Assembly (NCBI RefSeq): GCF_014641075.1
Contig: NZ_BMHP01000008.1
Coordinates: 124,001-188,000 of the forward strand
Direction of reading: 5' to 3'
Origin: Paenibacillus nasutitermitis
GTDB taxonomy: Bacteria; Bacillota; Bacilli; Paenibacillales; Paenibacillaceae
Length of the DNA stretch: 64,000 bases
Made by a program: the position numbers and the translations under genes. Shown here piece after piece: positions 33,659-42,605 of the stretch (within the stretch, counting starts at the first letter, position 1; every line of letters begins with the position of its first letter). The notes below the pieces were generated by a model, which saw only the letters and a program-made list of their open reading frames with translations, did no database searches and had not been told where the DNA came from.

Positions 33659-33952
33659 TTAGATCAAGCGGACAATGCGGCTTTCCTTCCCATCTACCGA
33701 TACTTCGATGCAATGATGCTTGGAGCGGTAATTAATGACACCCTGTCCTACTTCTATAACGGCGTCTTCGCCCAGCGCATAGAACAGGTCATCCGCAAGG
33801 ACTTCCATTAAATCGGTCTGCTGCTGCGGCTCAAGCGCCAGCCAGTCCGAGCGCTCCATTTCAAAAAACGTGTAGCTGTCTTCAATCGAGCCAATAGCCT
33901 CGGTCAGATCTTTTAAGATGTCTGTATATTCTCTAGCGTGTTTAACGCCCAT
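33659..33952 (-). CDS. Hypothetical protein, 97 residues
   Basis: A small acidic protein without membrane segments: a helical N-terminus (REYTDILKDLTEAIGSIEDS), a Gln/Leu-rich centre and a beta-rich C-terminus (VIEVGQGVINYRSKHHCIEV). It lies 23 bases upstream of the pterin dehydratase on the same strand, so it is probably cotranscribed. I do not recognise a family. Confidence 0.65.
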   Translation of the reverse strand: MGVKHAREYTDILKDLTEAIGSIEDSYTFFEMERSDWLALEPQQQTDLMEVLADDLFYALGEDAVIEVGQGVINYRSKHHCIEVSVDGKESRIVRLI

Positions 33953-34054
33953 GTCTTATAACCACCTTTACCCTTAAAATGGAGCTTCTTTTCATTATTT
34001 TACACGAATATCCCGTAAAAAATAATCATTTGCCCGAAAACATCCAAATTGCTC

Positions 34055-34081
34055 TAATCTACACGCTCGATTTGACGATAA
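34055..34081 (+). promoter_or_regulatory. SigD-type (flagellar) promoter for motA-motB
   Basis: TAAT - 15 bases - GACGATAA closely matches the SigD/sigma-28 pattern TAAA-N15-GCCGATAT. It lies about 140 bases upstream of motA in an otherwise gene-free gap, where a motility promoter is expected. Confidence 0.6.
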
Positions 34082-34223
34082 ATAAGTATAGACTGTTTTG
34101 TCGAAAGCGGGTTTATTTTGTCAGTCGGACACTCCGTGTACCGCCCTGCAACTCTAACAACGGGATTGATCGGCTCTTGGTGGCGGGAATCTCATTGTAA
34201 TATTTTATCGGACGAGGTGTGTC

Positions 34224-35024
34224 ATGGAAAAATCAACAATTATCGGCATTGTGTTAGGTCTGGTAGCGGTCGTTCTCGGTATGGCGTTAAAACATGCGCC
34301 GCTCACCAGTCTGCTCAATCCGGCTGCCTTCACGATTATTATCGTAGGAACCGCAGCCTCCCTGTTCATCGGATTCCCAATGAATGAAATCGCCAAATTT
34401 CCCCAACTGCTGAAAATGACTTTCACTGCGCAAAAGCTCCTGCCCCGGGAAGAGCTCATCGGCTTATTTATGGACTGGGCGACCATTACCCGCCGCGAAG
34501 GCCTTCTTGCTCTTGAGGCCCAGGTCGATGATATCCAGGATCCTTTTCTGCGCAATGGCATGCGGATGATAATAGACGGGAACGATCAGGATTTCGTACG
34601 CGACGTGCTGCTTGAGGATATCTCCGCAACGGAAGAGCGTCACCGCGCAGGCGCCCTTATTTTCTCCCAGGCCGGCATGTATGCTCCTACACTAGGCGTT
34701 CTCGGGGCCGTTATCGGTCTGATCGCCGCTCTGGCGGATATGAGCGATATGGAGAAACTGGCCAAGGCCATCGCCGCGGCTTTCATTGCAACCTTGCTCG
34801 GGATTTTCACCGGTTACGTGCTCTGGCATCCTATTGCCAATAAGCTTAAACGCCTTTCCAAACGCGAAATCGAGCTTCGCCTGATGATGGTGGAGGGTCT
34901 TCTGTCCATTCAGTCCGGCGTATCGACGATCGCGATCAACCAGAAGCTGTCTGTTTACCTGACACCTACGCAGCGCTTGAAAATGAGCGAGAAGGGGGCG
35001 GAGGGCGTTGAGCAGAAGGCATAA
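34224..35024 (+). CDS. motA: MotA, flagellar stator proton channel subunit
   Basis: A 266-residue stator protein with four membrane segments (about residues 5-22, 30-50, 150-172 and 180-200) and a large cytoplasmic loop carrying the charged torque-generating residues (ITRREGLLALEAQ, DPFLRNGMRM). GMYAPTLGVLGAVIGLIAAL is the conserved third helix. With MotB it couples proton flow to rotation. It overlaps motB by 17 bases. Confidence 0.93.
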   Translation: MEKSTIIGIVLGLVAVVLGMALKHAPLTSLLNPAAFTIIIVGTAASLFIGFPMNEIAKFPQLLKMTFTAQKLLPREELIGLFMDWATITRREGLLALEAQVDDIQDPFLRNGMRMIIDGNDQDFVRDVLLEDISATEERHRAGALIFSQAGMYAPTLGVLGAVIGLIAALADMSDMEKLAKAIAAAFIATLLGIFTGYVLWHPIANKLKRLSKREIELRLMMVEGLLSIQSGVSTIAINQKLSVYLTPTQRLKMSEKGAEGVEQKA

Positions 35025-35820
35025 AAATGAGCACCACGAAGAACACGCCGACGAGTCTTGGCTCATCCCTTATGCCGATCTGCTTACCCTGCTGCTCGCC
35101 TTATTTATCGTATTGTATGCCATGAACTCGGTCGATTCCAAAAAGTTTGAAGATATGAGCAAGGCCTTTAACTCCGCACTTGACAGCGGAGTCGGCGTCC
35201 TGGAGAACACCTCGGTGATTACCACGGGCGAGGAAATGGACCGGAACAACAAAACCAAACCCAAACCTGAGGATGCCACAACCGACGCTAAGCGCAATGA
35301 GCTGATGAAGAAAGAACAGCAGGCGCTTGAGGATCTCAAGAAGCAGATTGACAAATATATTCAGGCCAACGGCCTTACGAACCAGTTGGACACGAAGCTC
35401 AATCAGTCGCAGCTGATGATTACGATCAGCGACAACGCCCTTTTCCCATCAGGGAGTTCCAAAGTCAAGCCGGACGCGCGTATTCTTGCAAAGGCAATCG
35501 CAAATATGCTTACATCCTATTCCGATTATGAAATCGTCGTATCCGGACATACCGACAACGAACCCATTTCCAACTCGGATTTCCAGTCCAACTGGGATTT
35601 GAGCTCCTCGCGGGCCATCCGCTTTATGGATGTGCTGCTGCTCAACGAGAACCTGAATCCGAAGCTGTTCAGCGCAATCGGCTATGGGGAATATCGTCCC
35701 GTGGATTCCAATGATACTGTGCTCGGACGCTCCAAGAACCGCCGTGTGGAAGTCTCTATTATCCGCAAATTTCTGGATGTAACCAAAGCGCAGGAAATGC
35801 CGGCCACACCCAAAGCATAA
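35008..35820 (+). CDS. motB: MotB, flagellar stator peptidoglycan-binding subunit
   Basis: A 270-residue protein with one N-terminal membrane helix containing the proton-binding Asp (PYADLLTLLLALFIVLYAMN). A helical linker follows, then an OmpA-like peptidoglycan-binding domain (YEIVVSGHTDNEPIS, NWDLSSSRA, GRSKNRRVEVSII). The TTG start at 35008 lies inside the end of motA with GGAGGG upstream, a normal arrangement for the pair. Confidence 0.93.
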   Translation: MSRRHKNEHHEEHADESWLIPYADLLTLLLALFIVLYAMNSVDSKKFEDMSKAFNSALDSGVGVLENTSVITTGEEMDRNNKTKPKPEDATTDAKRNELMKKEQQALEDLKKQIDKYIQANGLTNQLDTKLNQSQLMITISDNALFPSGSSKVKPDARILAKAIANMLTSYSDYEIVVSGHTDNEPISNSDFQSNWDLSSSRAIRFMDVLLLNENLNPKLFSAIGYGEYRPVDSNDTVLGRSKNRRVEVSIIRKFLDVTKAQEMPATPKA

Positions 35821-35873
35821 GAAGACCTTTTAGAAATTTATAAGAGTAAGCTTATCAATTCTATTAGGTTGCA

Positions 35874-35922
35874 AAAAACCAACGTCTCCGGCAAGAACAT
35901 ACCGGACAAACGTTGGTTTTTG
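35874..35922 (+). terminator. Rho-independent terminator of motAB
   Basis: AAAACCAACG pairs with CGTTGGTTTT, with inner CCGG/CCGG, followed by TGTTTTG. The A run on the left makes it bidirectional, so it also serves rluF. Confidence 0.88.
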
Positions 35923-35941
35923 TTTTGCATGTGCTGACCCC

Positions 35942-36661
35942 TTACTCCTGCGGTGCAAGCAGGGAAAGCAGCTCCTGCATCTCGCTGCCGGTCAAGTCGC
36001 GCCACTTGCCCTTACCCAGATCCCCCAGATGTATGTTCATGATGCGGACCCGGCGAAGGCCATGGACCTGATAACCGAAGGTTGCGCACATTCGCCGGAT
36101 CTGACGGTTCTTCCCTTCAGTCAGGACAAGCCGGAAGACGCGGTCGCCTTCCTTCGTGATCTTACAGGGAAGCGTCATGCTACCGAGAATACGAACGCCT
36201 TCACTCATGGCTTTGAGAAACCGGGGAGTAAGCGAACGGTCCACTGTAACAATATATTCCTTCTCATGCCTGCCCTCCGCCCGAAGGATCCGGTTGACGA
36301 TATCCCCGTCATTCGTCAGCAGAATGAGCCCTTCCGAGTCCTTGTCCAGACGGCCAATCGGGAAGATCCGTTCCGGATGACCGACAAAATCTACGATATT
36401 GCCAGCTATATGGGTCTCCGTTGTGCTTGTAATGCCGACCGGCTTATTGAGCGCCAGATACACATGTCCTTTCTGCTGACCGATCGGCTTCCCATCCACT
36501 CTGACATCATCTTCAAGCTCTGCCTGACTGCCAAGCTCTGCAGTTGTCCCGTTAATGGTCACACGACCGGATTCGACAAGCTTATCCGCTTCCCGCCTGG
36601 AGCAATATCCGGTCTCGCTAATAAATTTATTAATCCTCAATCCGTCACCCTTCTTCTGCAT
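35942..36661 (-). CDS. rluF: 23S rRNA pseudouridine synthase RluF
   Basis: A 239-residue RsuA-family pseudouridine synthase. An N-terminal S4 RNA-binding domain (LRINKFISETGYCSRREADK) precedes the catalytic domain with IFPIGRLDKDSEGLILL (catalytic Asp in RLDKDSEG) and LTEGKNRQIRRMC. The RluF-type NIVDFVGHPERIFPIG spacing points to U2604 modification, possibly also tRNA-Tyr. The start is ATG 36661, giving the normal family N-terminus; the frame opens to 36730. Confidence 0.9.
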   Translation of the reverse strand: MQKKGDGLRINKFISETGYCSRREADKLVESGRVTINGTTAELGSQAELEDDVRVDGKPIGQQKGHVYLALNKPVGITSTTETHIAGNIVDFVGHPERIFPIGRLDKDSEGLILLTNDGDIVNRILRAEGRHEKEYIVTVDRSLTPRFLKAMSEGVRILGSMTLPCKITKEGDRVFRLVLTEGKNRQIRRMCATFGYQVHGLRRVRIMNIHLGDLGKGKWRDLTGSEMQELLSLLAPQE

Positions 36662-36793
36662 AGCAAGATATATCGCCTTGTCAAAAACATTATCACATCT
36701 TACTCCCGGCGACAAATCTCTCCCGCACAAGAAACAACGGCTGACCCGGTGCGAAGCAAGTTTCCGCTGGTTTTAGCTTAATGATGAGTCTGA

Positions 36794-37047
36794 CTATTCG
36801 ATCAGAAATCCAGCTCTCTTCACGTCTTGTAATATAGCATCGACTTCAATCGATAGATCAGGCGTAGGCGTTTCTGAGCCACCTTGTGAGGCGAAACTAA
36901 TTTGAATGCTCATCTCCTCGTTTAAACCATACGTTCTAATCCAACCATGATCCATCATTAAATCAAGGCCAAGCACATCCTGGTAAAAGCTTTTAGCTGC
37001 CGTGATATCCTTCGTATTTATATTGGCGACGATTCGTTTGACCTCAT
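36794..37047 (-). pseudogene. VOC domain protein, broken
   Basis: The frame encodes VKRIVANINTKDITAAKSFY, QDVLGLDLMM, then STEVD-like text (LSIEVDAILQDVKRAGFLIE) and a stop. The start is broken: GGAGG and ATG (37045-37047) are one reading frame away from the homologous sequence. The C-terminal half of the VOC fold is missing, and two or three residues appear lost before AILQDV. An open frame from 36976 remains but is not a full domain. Confidence 0.7.
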
Positions 37048-37232
37048 TTCAAACCTCCCAGACATAAGCAGATTGTCCTTCGATATAGAAGGATTCCTCA
37101 TATAACCCCCATCGACTGCATTCAATTTATAATTTTCTCCACATCGATTATAATCAATAGATACCTATTAAATAAAAAGGTGGCTTCTTGTTGAAGAGAA
37201 AACCTATATGAATGAGGAGGGGTGAGCGGCGA

Positions 37233-37697
37233 ATGCTTTTTTATATGACTGCCATTATAGTTATCCTGGTCGATCAAGTATCTAAAATGATAGTCCGCAT
37301 TCATTTGGCGATCGATGAAGATTATTCCCTGTGGGGAATACAGTTGACGCATATTGAGAACAGCGGGATGGCTGGCGGCTTGTTTCAAGGCTATGCGCGA
37401 TTTTTTGGAATCGTGGCTGTCCTATTCGTGGCGGGTGTGATCTACTATCGTAGAAAAGAAGGGCTAAATACGCTGGGCGAGATTAGCTGCGCCTTCTTAG
37501 TAGGGGGTGCTGCCGGAAATGGGATTGATCGTTTGTTATTTGGGCAGGTTACGGATTTCGTGGTCTCGCGTTCCGGTAATGGTGTGCTTAATATGGCGGA
37601 TTATGCGATTGGGATTGGAGTCACCCTTTTAGTGGGTGGTTATGTGGTTCAATCTTTGAAAAGCTGGGTTTGTAGACGATGCTCCGTCAGATACTAA
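37233..37697 (+). CDS. lspA: Signal peptidase II-like lipoprotein signal peptidase
   Basis: A 154-residue four-helix membrane protease. Family motifs are present: ILVDQVSKMIV, IENSGMAGGLF (Asn), GNGIDRLLFGQVTDF and LNMADYAIG. The last two supply the catalytic Asp pair. It would cleave prolipoproteins before the lipidated Cys. The start at 37233 follows GAGGAGGGG. It stands alone, not in the usual ileS-lspA-rluD order, so it may be a second copy. Confidence 0.85.
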   Translation: MLFYMTAIIVILVDQVSKMIVRIHLAIDEDYSLWGIQLTHIENSGMAGGLFQGYARFFGIVAVLFVAGVIYYRRKEGLNTLGEISCAFLVGGAAGNGIDRLLFGQVTDFVVSRSGNGVLNMADYAIGIGVTLLVGGYVVQSLKSWVCRRCSVRY

Positions 37698-37760
37698 TGC
37701 AATAGGGTTTTCCTTCAGCATACAGCAACGTATGGGCGAAAAACTTCTACTTTAAACAAA

Positions 37761-37795
37761 AGCGAGGGCCGCCCCTCCAGGGACAGCCCTTCGCT
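37761..37795 (-). terminator. Terminator of the first sugar ABC operon
   Basis: On the minus strand AGCGAAGGGC pairs with GCCCTCGCT and is followed by TTTTGTTT. It lies 75 bases after the last permease gene. Confidence 0.75.
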
Positions 37796-37870
37796 TCCAC
37801 TTGCCTCGCCAGGCCGAGCAAACAGCCATCTAAGTACGGTCCTCTTATGCAGCAGCAGCGTATTGGCGGG

Positions 37871-38677
37871 TTATTTCATTCCACTGATGAGCATCCCTCT
37901 CGTCAAATGCTTCTGGGCGAACAGAAACACGATCGCGGTAGGAATCAGACTGAGGAAAACGCCGGCGAGCACAACCGGGTAATCCGTTACATATTGGCCT
38001 CTGAAGTAGGAGATCCCAACCGTTACCGTCATTTTGGAAGGGGAATTCAGGTAAATGAGCGGACCCAGCAGGTCGTTCCAGTTGCCGATAAAATTCAGTA
38101 CCGCCAGCGTTGCCAGAGCGGGCTTGATCAAAGGCAAATAGATCGAAACGAATATTCGCAGCGGATTACAGCCTTCCAGCTTGGCCGATTCATAGAGATC
38201 ATGCGGGATCGACATCATGTGCTGGCGAAGAAAGAAGACGCCGAATGCCGTCCCGGTCCATTGCGGAAGAATGAGCGCCCATAAACTGTCGATCAAACCG
38301 GCCGATTTCATAATAATGAATAGTGGAATGAGCGTAATGACGCCGGGGATCATCATCACAACCAGCACCATCGCGAACAGTGTATTTTTTCCCCGAAAAA
38401 CAAGCTTGGCGAACACAAATGCGGACATGGCGCTGGCCAGCAGTCCGCCAACGGTCGCCAGTATCGTCACGAACATACTGTTCCTGAAGAAACTTAGCAT
38501 CGGAATTTCCGTCATGATTTTCTTATAATTCTCGAAAGTCCAATGCTTCGGAATCAGGTGATTGCCGGACATGACTTCAACACTGTCCTTGAAGGAAGAC
38601 AGCAGCAGCCAGGTGAATGGAAACAGAACCACGATGCCGAGTCCATATAGAAGCAGATAAGGGACGGTTTTTTTCAT
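37871..38677 (-). CDS. Sugar ABC transporter permease, MalG type
   Basis: A 268-residue inner-membrane permease of the CUT1 family with six membrane segments. The EAA-type loop is LYESAKLEGCNPLRIFVSIY, which contacts the ATPase. The start is ATG 38677, overlapping the stop of the MalF-type gene (ATGA). No ATPase gene accompanies the operon, so a shared MsmX-like ATPase is expected. Substrate is probably an oligosaccharide. Confidence 0.92.
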   Translation of the reverse strand: MKKTVPYLLLYGLGIVVLFPFTWLLLSSFKDSVEVMSGNHLIPKHWTFENYKKIMTEIPMLSFFRNSMFVTILATVGGLLASAMSAFVFAKLVFRGKNTLFAMVLVVMMIPGVITLIPLFIIMKSAGLIDSLWALILPQWTGTAFGVFFLRQHMMSIPHDLYESAKLEGCNPLRIFVSIYLPLIKPALATLAVLNFIGNWNDLLGPLIYLNSPSKMTVTVGISYFRGQYVTDYPVVLAGVFLSLIPTAIVFLFAQKHLTRGMLISGMK

Positions 38678-39585
38678 AGATCGTAGTTCACCCACTTCTT
38701 CTGCAGCTTTAATTGCACCAGCGTAATCAGAAGGATAATAAGAATCAGCAGATAAGACAAAGCTGATGCATAGCCCATCCGGAAACCTTGAAAGGCCTCG
38801 CTGAAAATATAAGGAACGATCGTCAAGGTCGAATCGAGTGGTCCGTGAATGATATACACTTCCCCGAACATCTGGAACGATCCGATCATCAGCGTGACGA
38901 TGACGAAGAACATGGTGGGGGTAAGCAGAGGAATGGTAATCATCCGGAACTGCTGGAACCTCGTCGCTCCATCCACCCGCCCCGCTTCGTAATATTCAAT
39001 CGGGATATTTTGCAGCCCTGCCAGGAAGAGCAGCGCATTATACCCTACACCGCCCCAGATGCTCATGATCGCTATGGACCCCATGGCATGGAATTCATCC
39101 AGCCAGTAAACCTTCGACAGACCCAGGTCATTCAAGAAATTATTCAACAACCCGTTGGAGTCATATAAATAACCCCATACAAGCGCGACCGCGATAATCG
39201 AGCAGGCGGTAGGAAAGAAGTAGAGCAATTTAAAGAAATTTACGCCTTTCAGCTTCAGATTGAGCAGCATCGCAAGAGCCAGACCCAATATGATCTTCGC
39301 AGGGACGGAATAGACAATAAAAAGCAATGTATTCGACAGCGATTTCCATACCTTCTCATCGGCCGCGAGATCCCGATAATTCTGCAGACCGACCCATTCC
39401 GCTTTTTGAACGATATCCCAGTTCGTGAAGCTGACGATCAAACCGAAGATGGAGGAAAAATAAATAAGGCCGATTCCGACCAATAAAGGGATTAATAACA
39501 GGAACGCCCATACATAATCTTTACTCATCCAGTTTCTTCCGATGCGTACTGCCGGAGCTGCCGCTCCCCCTTGGTTTCTTGCCAC
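38674..39585 (-). CDS. Sugar ABC transporter permease, MalF type
   Basis: A 303-residue CUT1 permease with six membrane segments and the EAA loop EYYEAGRVDGATRFQQFRMI. GTG start at 39585, with AGGAGG nine bases upstream on the minus strand. That ribosome binding site begins right at the end of the palindromic array at 39602-39829, so the array is part of the mRNA leader of this gene and follows the binding-protein gene. Confidence 0.92.
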   Translation of the reverse strand: MARNQGGAAAPAVRIGRNWMSKDYVWAFLLLIPLLVGIGLIYFSSIFGLIVSFTNWDIVQKAEWVGLQNYRDLAADEKVWKSLSNTLLFIVYSVPAKIILGLALAMLLNLKLKGVNFFKLLYFFPTACSIIAVALVWGYLYDSNGLLNNFLNDLGLSKVYWLDEFHAMGSIAIMSIWGGVGYNALLFLAGLQNIPIEYYEAGRVDGATRFQQFRMITIPLLTPTMFFVIVTLMIGSFQMFGEVYIIHGPLDSTLTIVPYIFSEAFQGFRMGYASALSYLLILIILLITLVQLKLQKKWVNYDL

Positions 39586-39601
39586 GTCGCAAACCTCCTA
39601 A

Positions 39602-39829
39602 GCGTTTTCGAAGAAAACGCGGCTTCGTAAGCATACGCTGCGTTTTCGAAGAAAACGCGGCTTCGTAAGCATACGCTGTGTTTTCGAAGAAAACGCACTT
39701 CGTAAGCATACGCTGTGTTTTCGAAGAAAACGCAACTTCGTATGCACACGCTGCGTTTTCGAAGAAAGCGCGGCTTCGTATGCGTATGCTAAGCGCTTTC
39801 AAAGAAAACGCACTTCGTATGCGTAAGCT
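39602..39829. repeat. Tandem array of six palindromic 37-40 base units
   Basis: Units start at 39602, 39640, 39678, 39715, 39753 and 39793. Each begins with a self-complementary core (GCGTTTTCGAAGAAAACGC in units 1 and 2, with variants later) and continues with GGCTTCGTAAGCATACGCT or a variant. There are no unique spacers, so it is not a CRISPR. It fills the gap between the binding-protein stop (39865) and the permease ribosome binding site. Confidence 0.93.
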
Positions 39830-39864
39830 AAGGGGACAGCAATAAATCACTATCCCCTGCGTCA

Positions 39865-41232
39865 TTATTTCTTTTCCAGCTCTTTATTGACTTTATCATG
39901 CAGCTCATCGAGCACTTTCTGAATATCGACATTCTCTTTCTGAAGAATTTTCACATCGGCATCCGATTCAAATCCGGCCGTTTCAAAGAACTTGGGGGTG
40001 AAAGCGTATCCCGTTCCATTATTAATGGCGCCATCCAGAAACACTTTGAAATGCTCCGGCTTCTGCGAGGCAATCTCGTTCACGACACTCTCATCTTCCA
40101 GATCCTTCTTCAGCATCGGAAGTCCGGTTTGCCGCAGCAGCTCCTGAGACTTGGGGTCGAATATGGCAAACTGCATGAATTTCCATGCCGCTTCTTTGTT
40201 TTTGCTGTCCTTCGGAATGCTAAGCAGATCGGGTCCGGCATATGTTTTAGATACGCCATCCTTGGTCGGCATCGGGGCTACATCCCAATCGAAATCCTTG
40301 ATTTTCCGGTATACCGGGAAATTCCATGCGCCTCCGACGGTCATGGCCACTTTGCCCGCAACGAACGGATCGACCGATGCATCCAGATCTTTAGGATTCG
40401 GAGACACCTTCTCCTTGTAGATCAGATCGTGCAGCCATGTCTTGTAAGCCAGCATCTCAGGCGAATTGTAGTTGCTGTGCAGTCTGTCCTCTGTCGTAGG
40501 CACTCCGCCGAAAGCAGCCAGCAAGCCCGCATTCATTGTAAAGCCCGGCACCTGGAAGCCAAAGCGCTTGTCAGTTGTCAGTTTTTTGGCGGCAGCAACA
40601 AACTCTTCGATCGTCCAGCCATTCTCCGGATAAGGAACGCCGGCTTCTTCAAAGGCGGTTTTGTTGATATAAAGCGTTCCGCCGGTAAAATGCCATGGCA
40701 GCGCAAACTGCTGTGGATTGTCCTTCGGCCATTGGCCTTCGGCAACCAGTGCGTCCGGAAGCTCGTCGGCTTGGTGTTCACTTGAGCTTAAGTAAGCGTC
40801 CAGCGGTTCCAGCTGATTCTTCTGAACGTAGGAATAAACGATACCGACATGCATGCCGATGACATCAGGTGATGCATTCCCTGCCAGCTGAGTCGGTATT
40901 TTCTGCCAATAGGCGGCGAAGTCCAGCGGTTCGAATTGAACCTTGATTAACGGATTATCCGCCTCGAACCGCTTGATCACTTCTTTCCAAATCTCGATAT
41001 CCCCGGCTCCGTACCAGGTTGTGAACCGAATCGTCGTCGGTTTGCCCGAATCCTTCGGTCCCTCGTTTGTTGCCTTGTTGCCCTCGGCTGCTTTATTATC
41101 CTCACTCTTGGTGTTCTGCTGACCGGGTTCATTGTTTGTGTTGTTGGTCTTGGCATTGGAGCAGGCTGACAAGATCAAGACAATCATGATAATCATAACC
41201 GTGACGGTACTTACGACCCTTCTTTGTCCCAT
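39865..41232 (-). CDS. Sugar ABC transporter substrate-binding lipoprotein
   Basis: A 455-residue CUT1-type binding protein. The signal peptide ends with the lipobox LILSACSN (Cys at about residue 24), followed by an Asn/Lys-rich linker. The mature domain begins with TTIRFTTWYGAGDIEIWKEV and contains the typical PDVIGMHVG and FVAGKVAMTVGGAW segments. It is anchored outside the membrane and feeds the two permeases downstream. A strong hairpin array separates it from them, which commonly lets the binding protein be made in excess. Confidence 0.93.
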   Translation of the reverse strand: MGQRRVVSTVTVMIIMIVLILSACSNAKTNNTNNEPGQQNTKSEDNKAAEGNKATNEGPKDSGKPTTIRFTTWYGAGDIEIWKEVIKRFEADNPLIKVQFEPLDFAAYWQKIPTQLAGNASPDVIGMHVGIVYSYVQKNQLEPLDAYLSSSEHQADELPDALVAEGQWPKDNPQQFALPWHFTGGTLYINKTAFEEAGVPYPENGWTIEEFVAAAKKLTTDKRFGFQVPGFTMNAGLLAAFGGVPTTEDRLHSNYNSPEMLAYKTWLHDLIYKEKVSPNPKDLDASVDPFVAGKVAMTVGGAWNFPVYRKIKDFDWDVAPMPTKDGVSKTYAGPDLLSIPKDSKNKEAAWKFMQFAIFDPKSQELLRQTGLPMLKKDLEDESVVNEIASQKPEHFKVFLDGAINNGTGYAFTPKFFETAGFESDADVKILQKENVDIQKVLDELHDKVNKELEKK

Positions 41233-41366
41233 GGTTATTGTCCCCTTTACAATGAATGGTGAATGACTGGCTTCATTATAACACCAGCTTTTTTTGATGT
41301 GATCCGAGTAAAGAAACCGCTTTCCTGAATATCTGAAAAAAAGAGACGCTTTCCTGCCGGTATCCG

Positions 41367-42362
41367 TTATTCATACACATTGCCGTTGGAATCGATAGCA
41401 CCGACGGATCCCAAGCCCTCATAGACAACAGCGACAAGCCCAGTCTCCATAGATTGACCGGCCTTTAGCAGCTGATGTGTGCCCCGCTCGATCCCCGAGT
41501 TCACGCTCATGGGATAGCCAGTGCACGGCTCCAGGATAACCATCTGCTGCTGCTCTCCCCATCCCCCGCAGCTTGTGAACACCCATAAGGTTTTGAAGAA
41601 AGCCGGATCGAACGCAAGCCCGAAGCCTACGCCGTCCCTGGTATTGGTGACCGAGCACCAGCCGGCATCCATCTCCTTCGAATATTGGATCTCCTTGACC
41701 TTCGTGCTTGGCGGCAAGCACAGGCGCATATCCTGGGTCTGTCCGTTATCGGCAGGGAGATACGGCCATTCGTACGGACCACTGCGAATACCGCCCCGCA
41801 GCTGGCCCAGATTCTCCATAACCATTGTTCTTGCCCCGTGATCCACCCGGCAATGCTCGTCGGTCATCAGAGCGGGATGCAGCTTGAATAAGAATGGCTG
41901 GTCCGTGTCGCTTAAATTCGTTATTTTATAGCGCAGACCCAGTTTGCTTGCTCCAGACTTCAATGTAACCCACTTCTCTACTTTGCAATTGCTGATAGGA
42001 GCCGTTACCCACATATGAACGGTAATCTCGGCCGAAGAGTCATCCACGCGAAAAGCCCAAGGCAGCGACCAGACTTCGCCATGGTCGGGCTGCGCTTTGC
42101 CATTCAACACTTCGGCCATATCGTTTGGGAACAACTCGTCCCAGCCGCCGAAGAATACCTCCTCGAATTGTTCACCGAATGCGACCTTACCGGGCCGAAG
42201 CTCCGGATTGTTCCACAATAACGGCTTATTTTTCGGTTTATAGGTAATTTGCCATATTTTACCCCCAAGCTCCGGTATGATAATTACGCTCAGCCGTTCG
42301 TTCTCCAGTATAATCGTTCTATTTCCGCTGCAGATCTTGTCTCGAATAACGGCTATGCTCAT
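41367..42362 (-). CDS. Aldose epimerase (galactose mutarotase)-like protein
   Basis: A 331-residue beta-sandwich protein resembling the aldose 1-epimerase/DUF5107 group: LENERLSVIIIPELGGKIWQ, PLLWNNPELRPG, FGGWDELFPNDMAEVLNGKA, and a conserved HGEVWSLPW region. It may interconvert sugar anomers or act on a glycoside in the pathway served by the transporter. The start at 42362 follows AAAGGAG. It is upstream of the binding-protein gene on the same strand, with a 134-base gap. Confidence 0.8.
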   Translation of the reverse strand: MSIAVIRDKICSGNRTIILENERLSVIIIPELGGKIWQITYKPKNKPLLWNNPELRPGKVAFGEQFEEVFFGGWDELFPNDMAEVLNGKAQPDHGEVWSLPWAFRVDDSSAEITVHMWVTAPISNCKVEKWVTLKSGASKLGLRYKITNLSDTDQPFLFKLHPALMTDEHCRVDHGARTMVMENLGQLRGGIRSGPYEWPYLPADNGQTQDMRLCLPPSTKVKEIQYSKEMDAGWCSVTNTRDGVGFGLAFDPAFFKTLWVFTSCGGWGEQQQMVILEPCTGYPMSVNSGIERGTHQLLKAGQSMETGLVAVVYEGLGSVGAIDSNGNVYE

Positions 42363-42551
42363 GCATCTAGCTCCTTTGGTCAAATAAGGTTTCCAGGACG
42401 GTCATCTCATTATACACGGGAACATCAGACGCTAAATCGGAGAAAAGAAACCACTTTCACGAAAACCCGAAACATCCGGAAGAACACGCTTTGGCCAGAT
42501 CCATTTGTTTCAGATATTAAGAATTATGGAGAAAACATTCGGCCGCGCAAA

Positions 42552-42560
42552 TGGTATAAT
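42552..42560 (+). promoter_or_regulatory. Extended -10 promoter of the response regulator gene
   Basis: TGGTATAAT is a perfect extended -10 element 45 bases upstream of the regulator start. No good -35 hexamer is visible, consistent with activator dependence or extended -10 use. Confidence 0.5.
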
Positions 42561-42605
42561 GGGGGCGGATAGGATAACTTCTATACAGTTAGGATGAACC
42601 GACCG

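Noticed and set aside
39602..39829. CRISPR array
   Set aside because: Units are contiguous with no unique spacers, and no cas genes are present.
39521..39865. Open frames through the palindromic array (up to 114 codons on the minus strand)
   Set aside because: They translate the repeat itself in a periodic peptide; the frames have no ribosome binding site of their own and overlap the real permease start.
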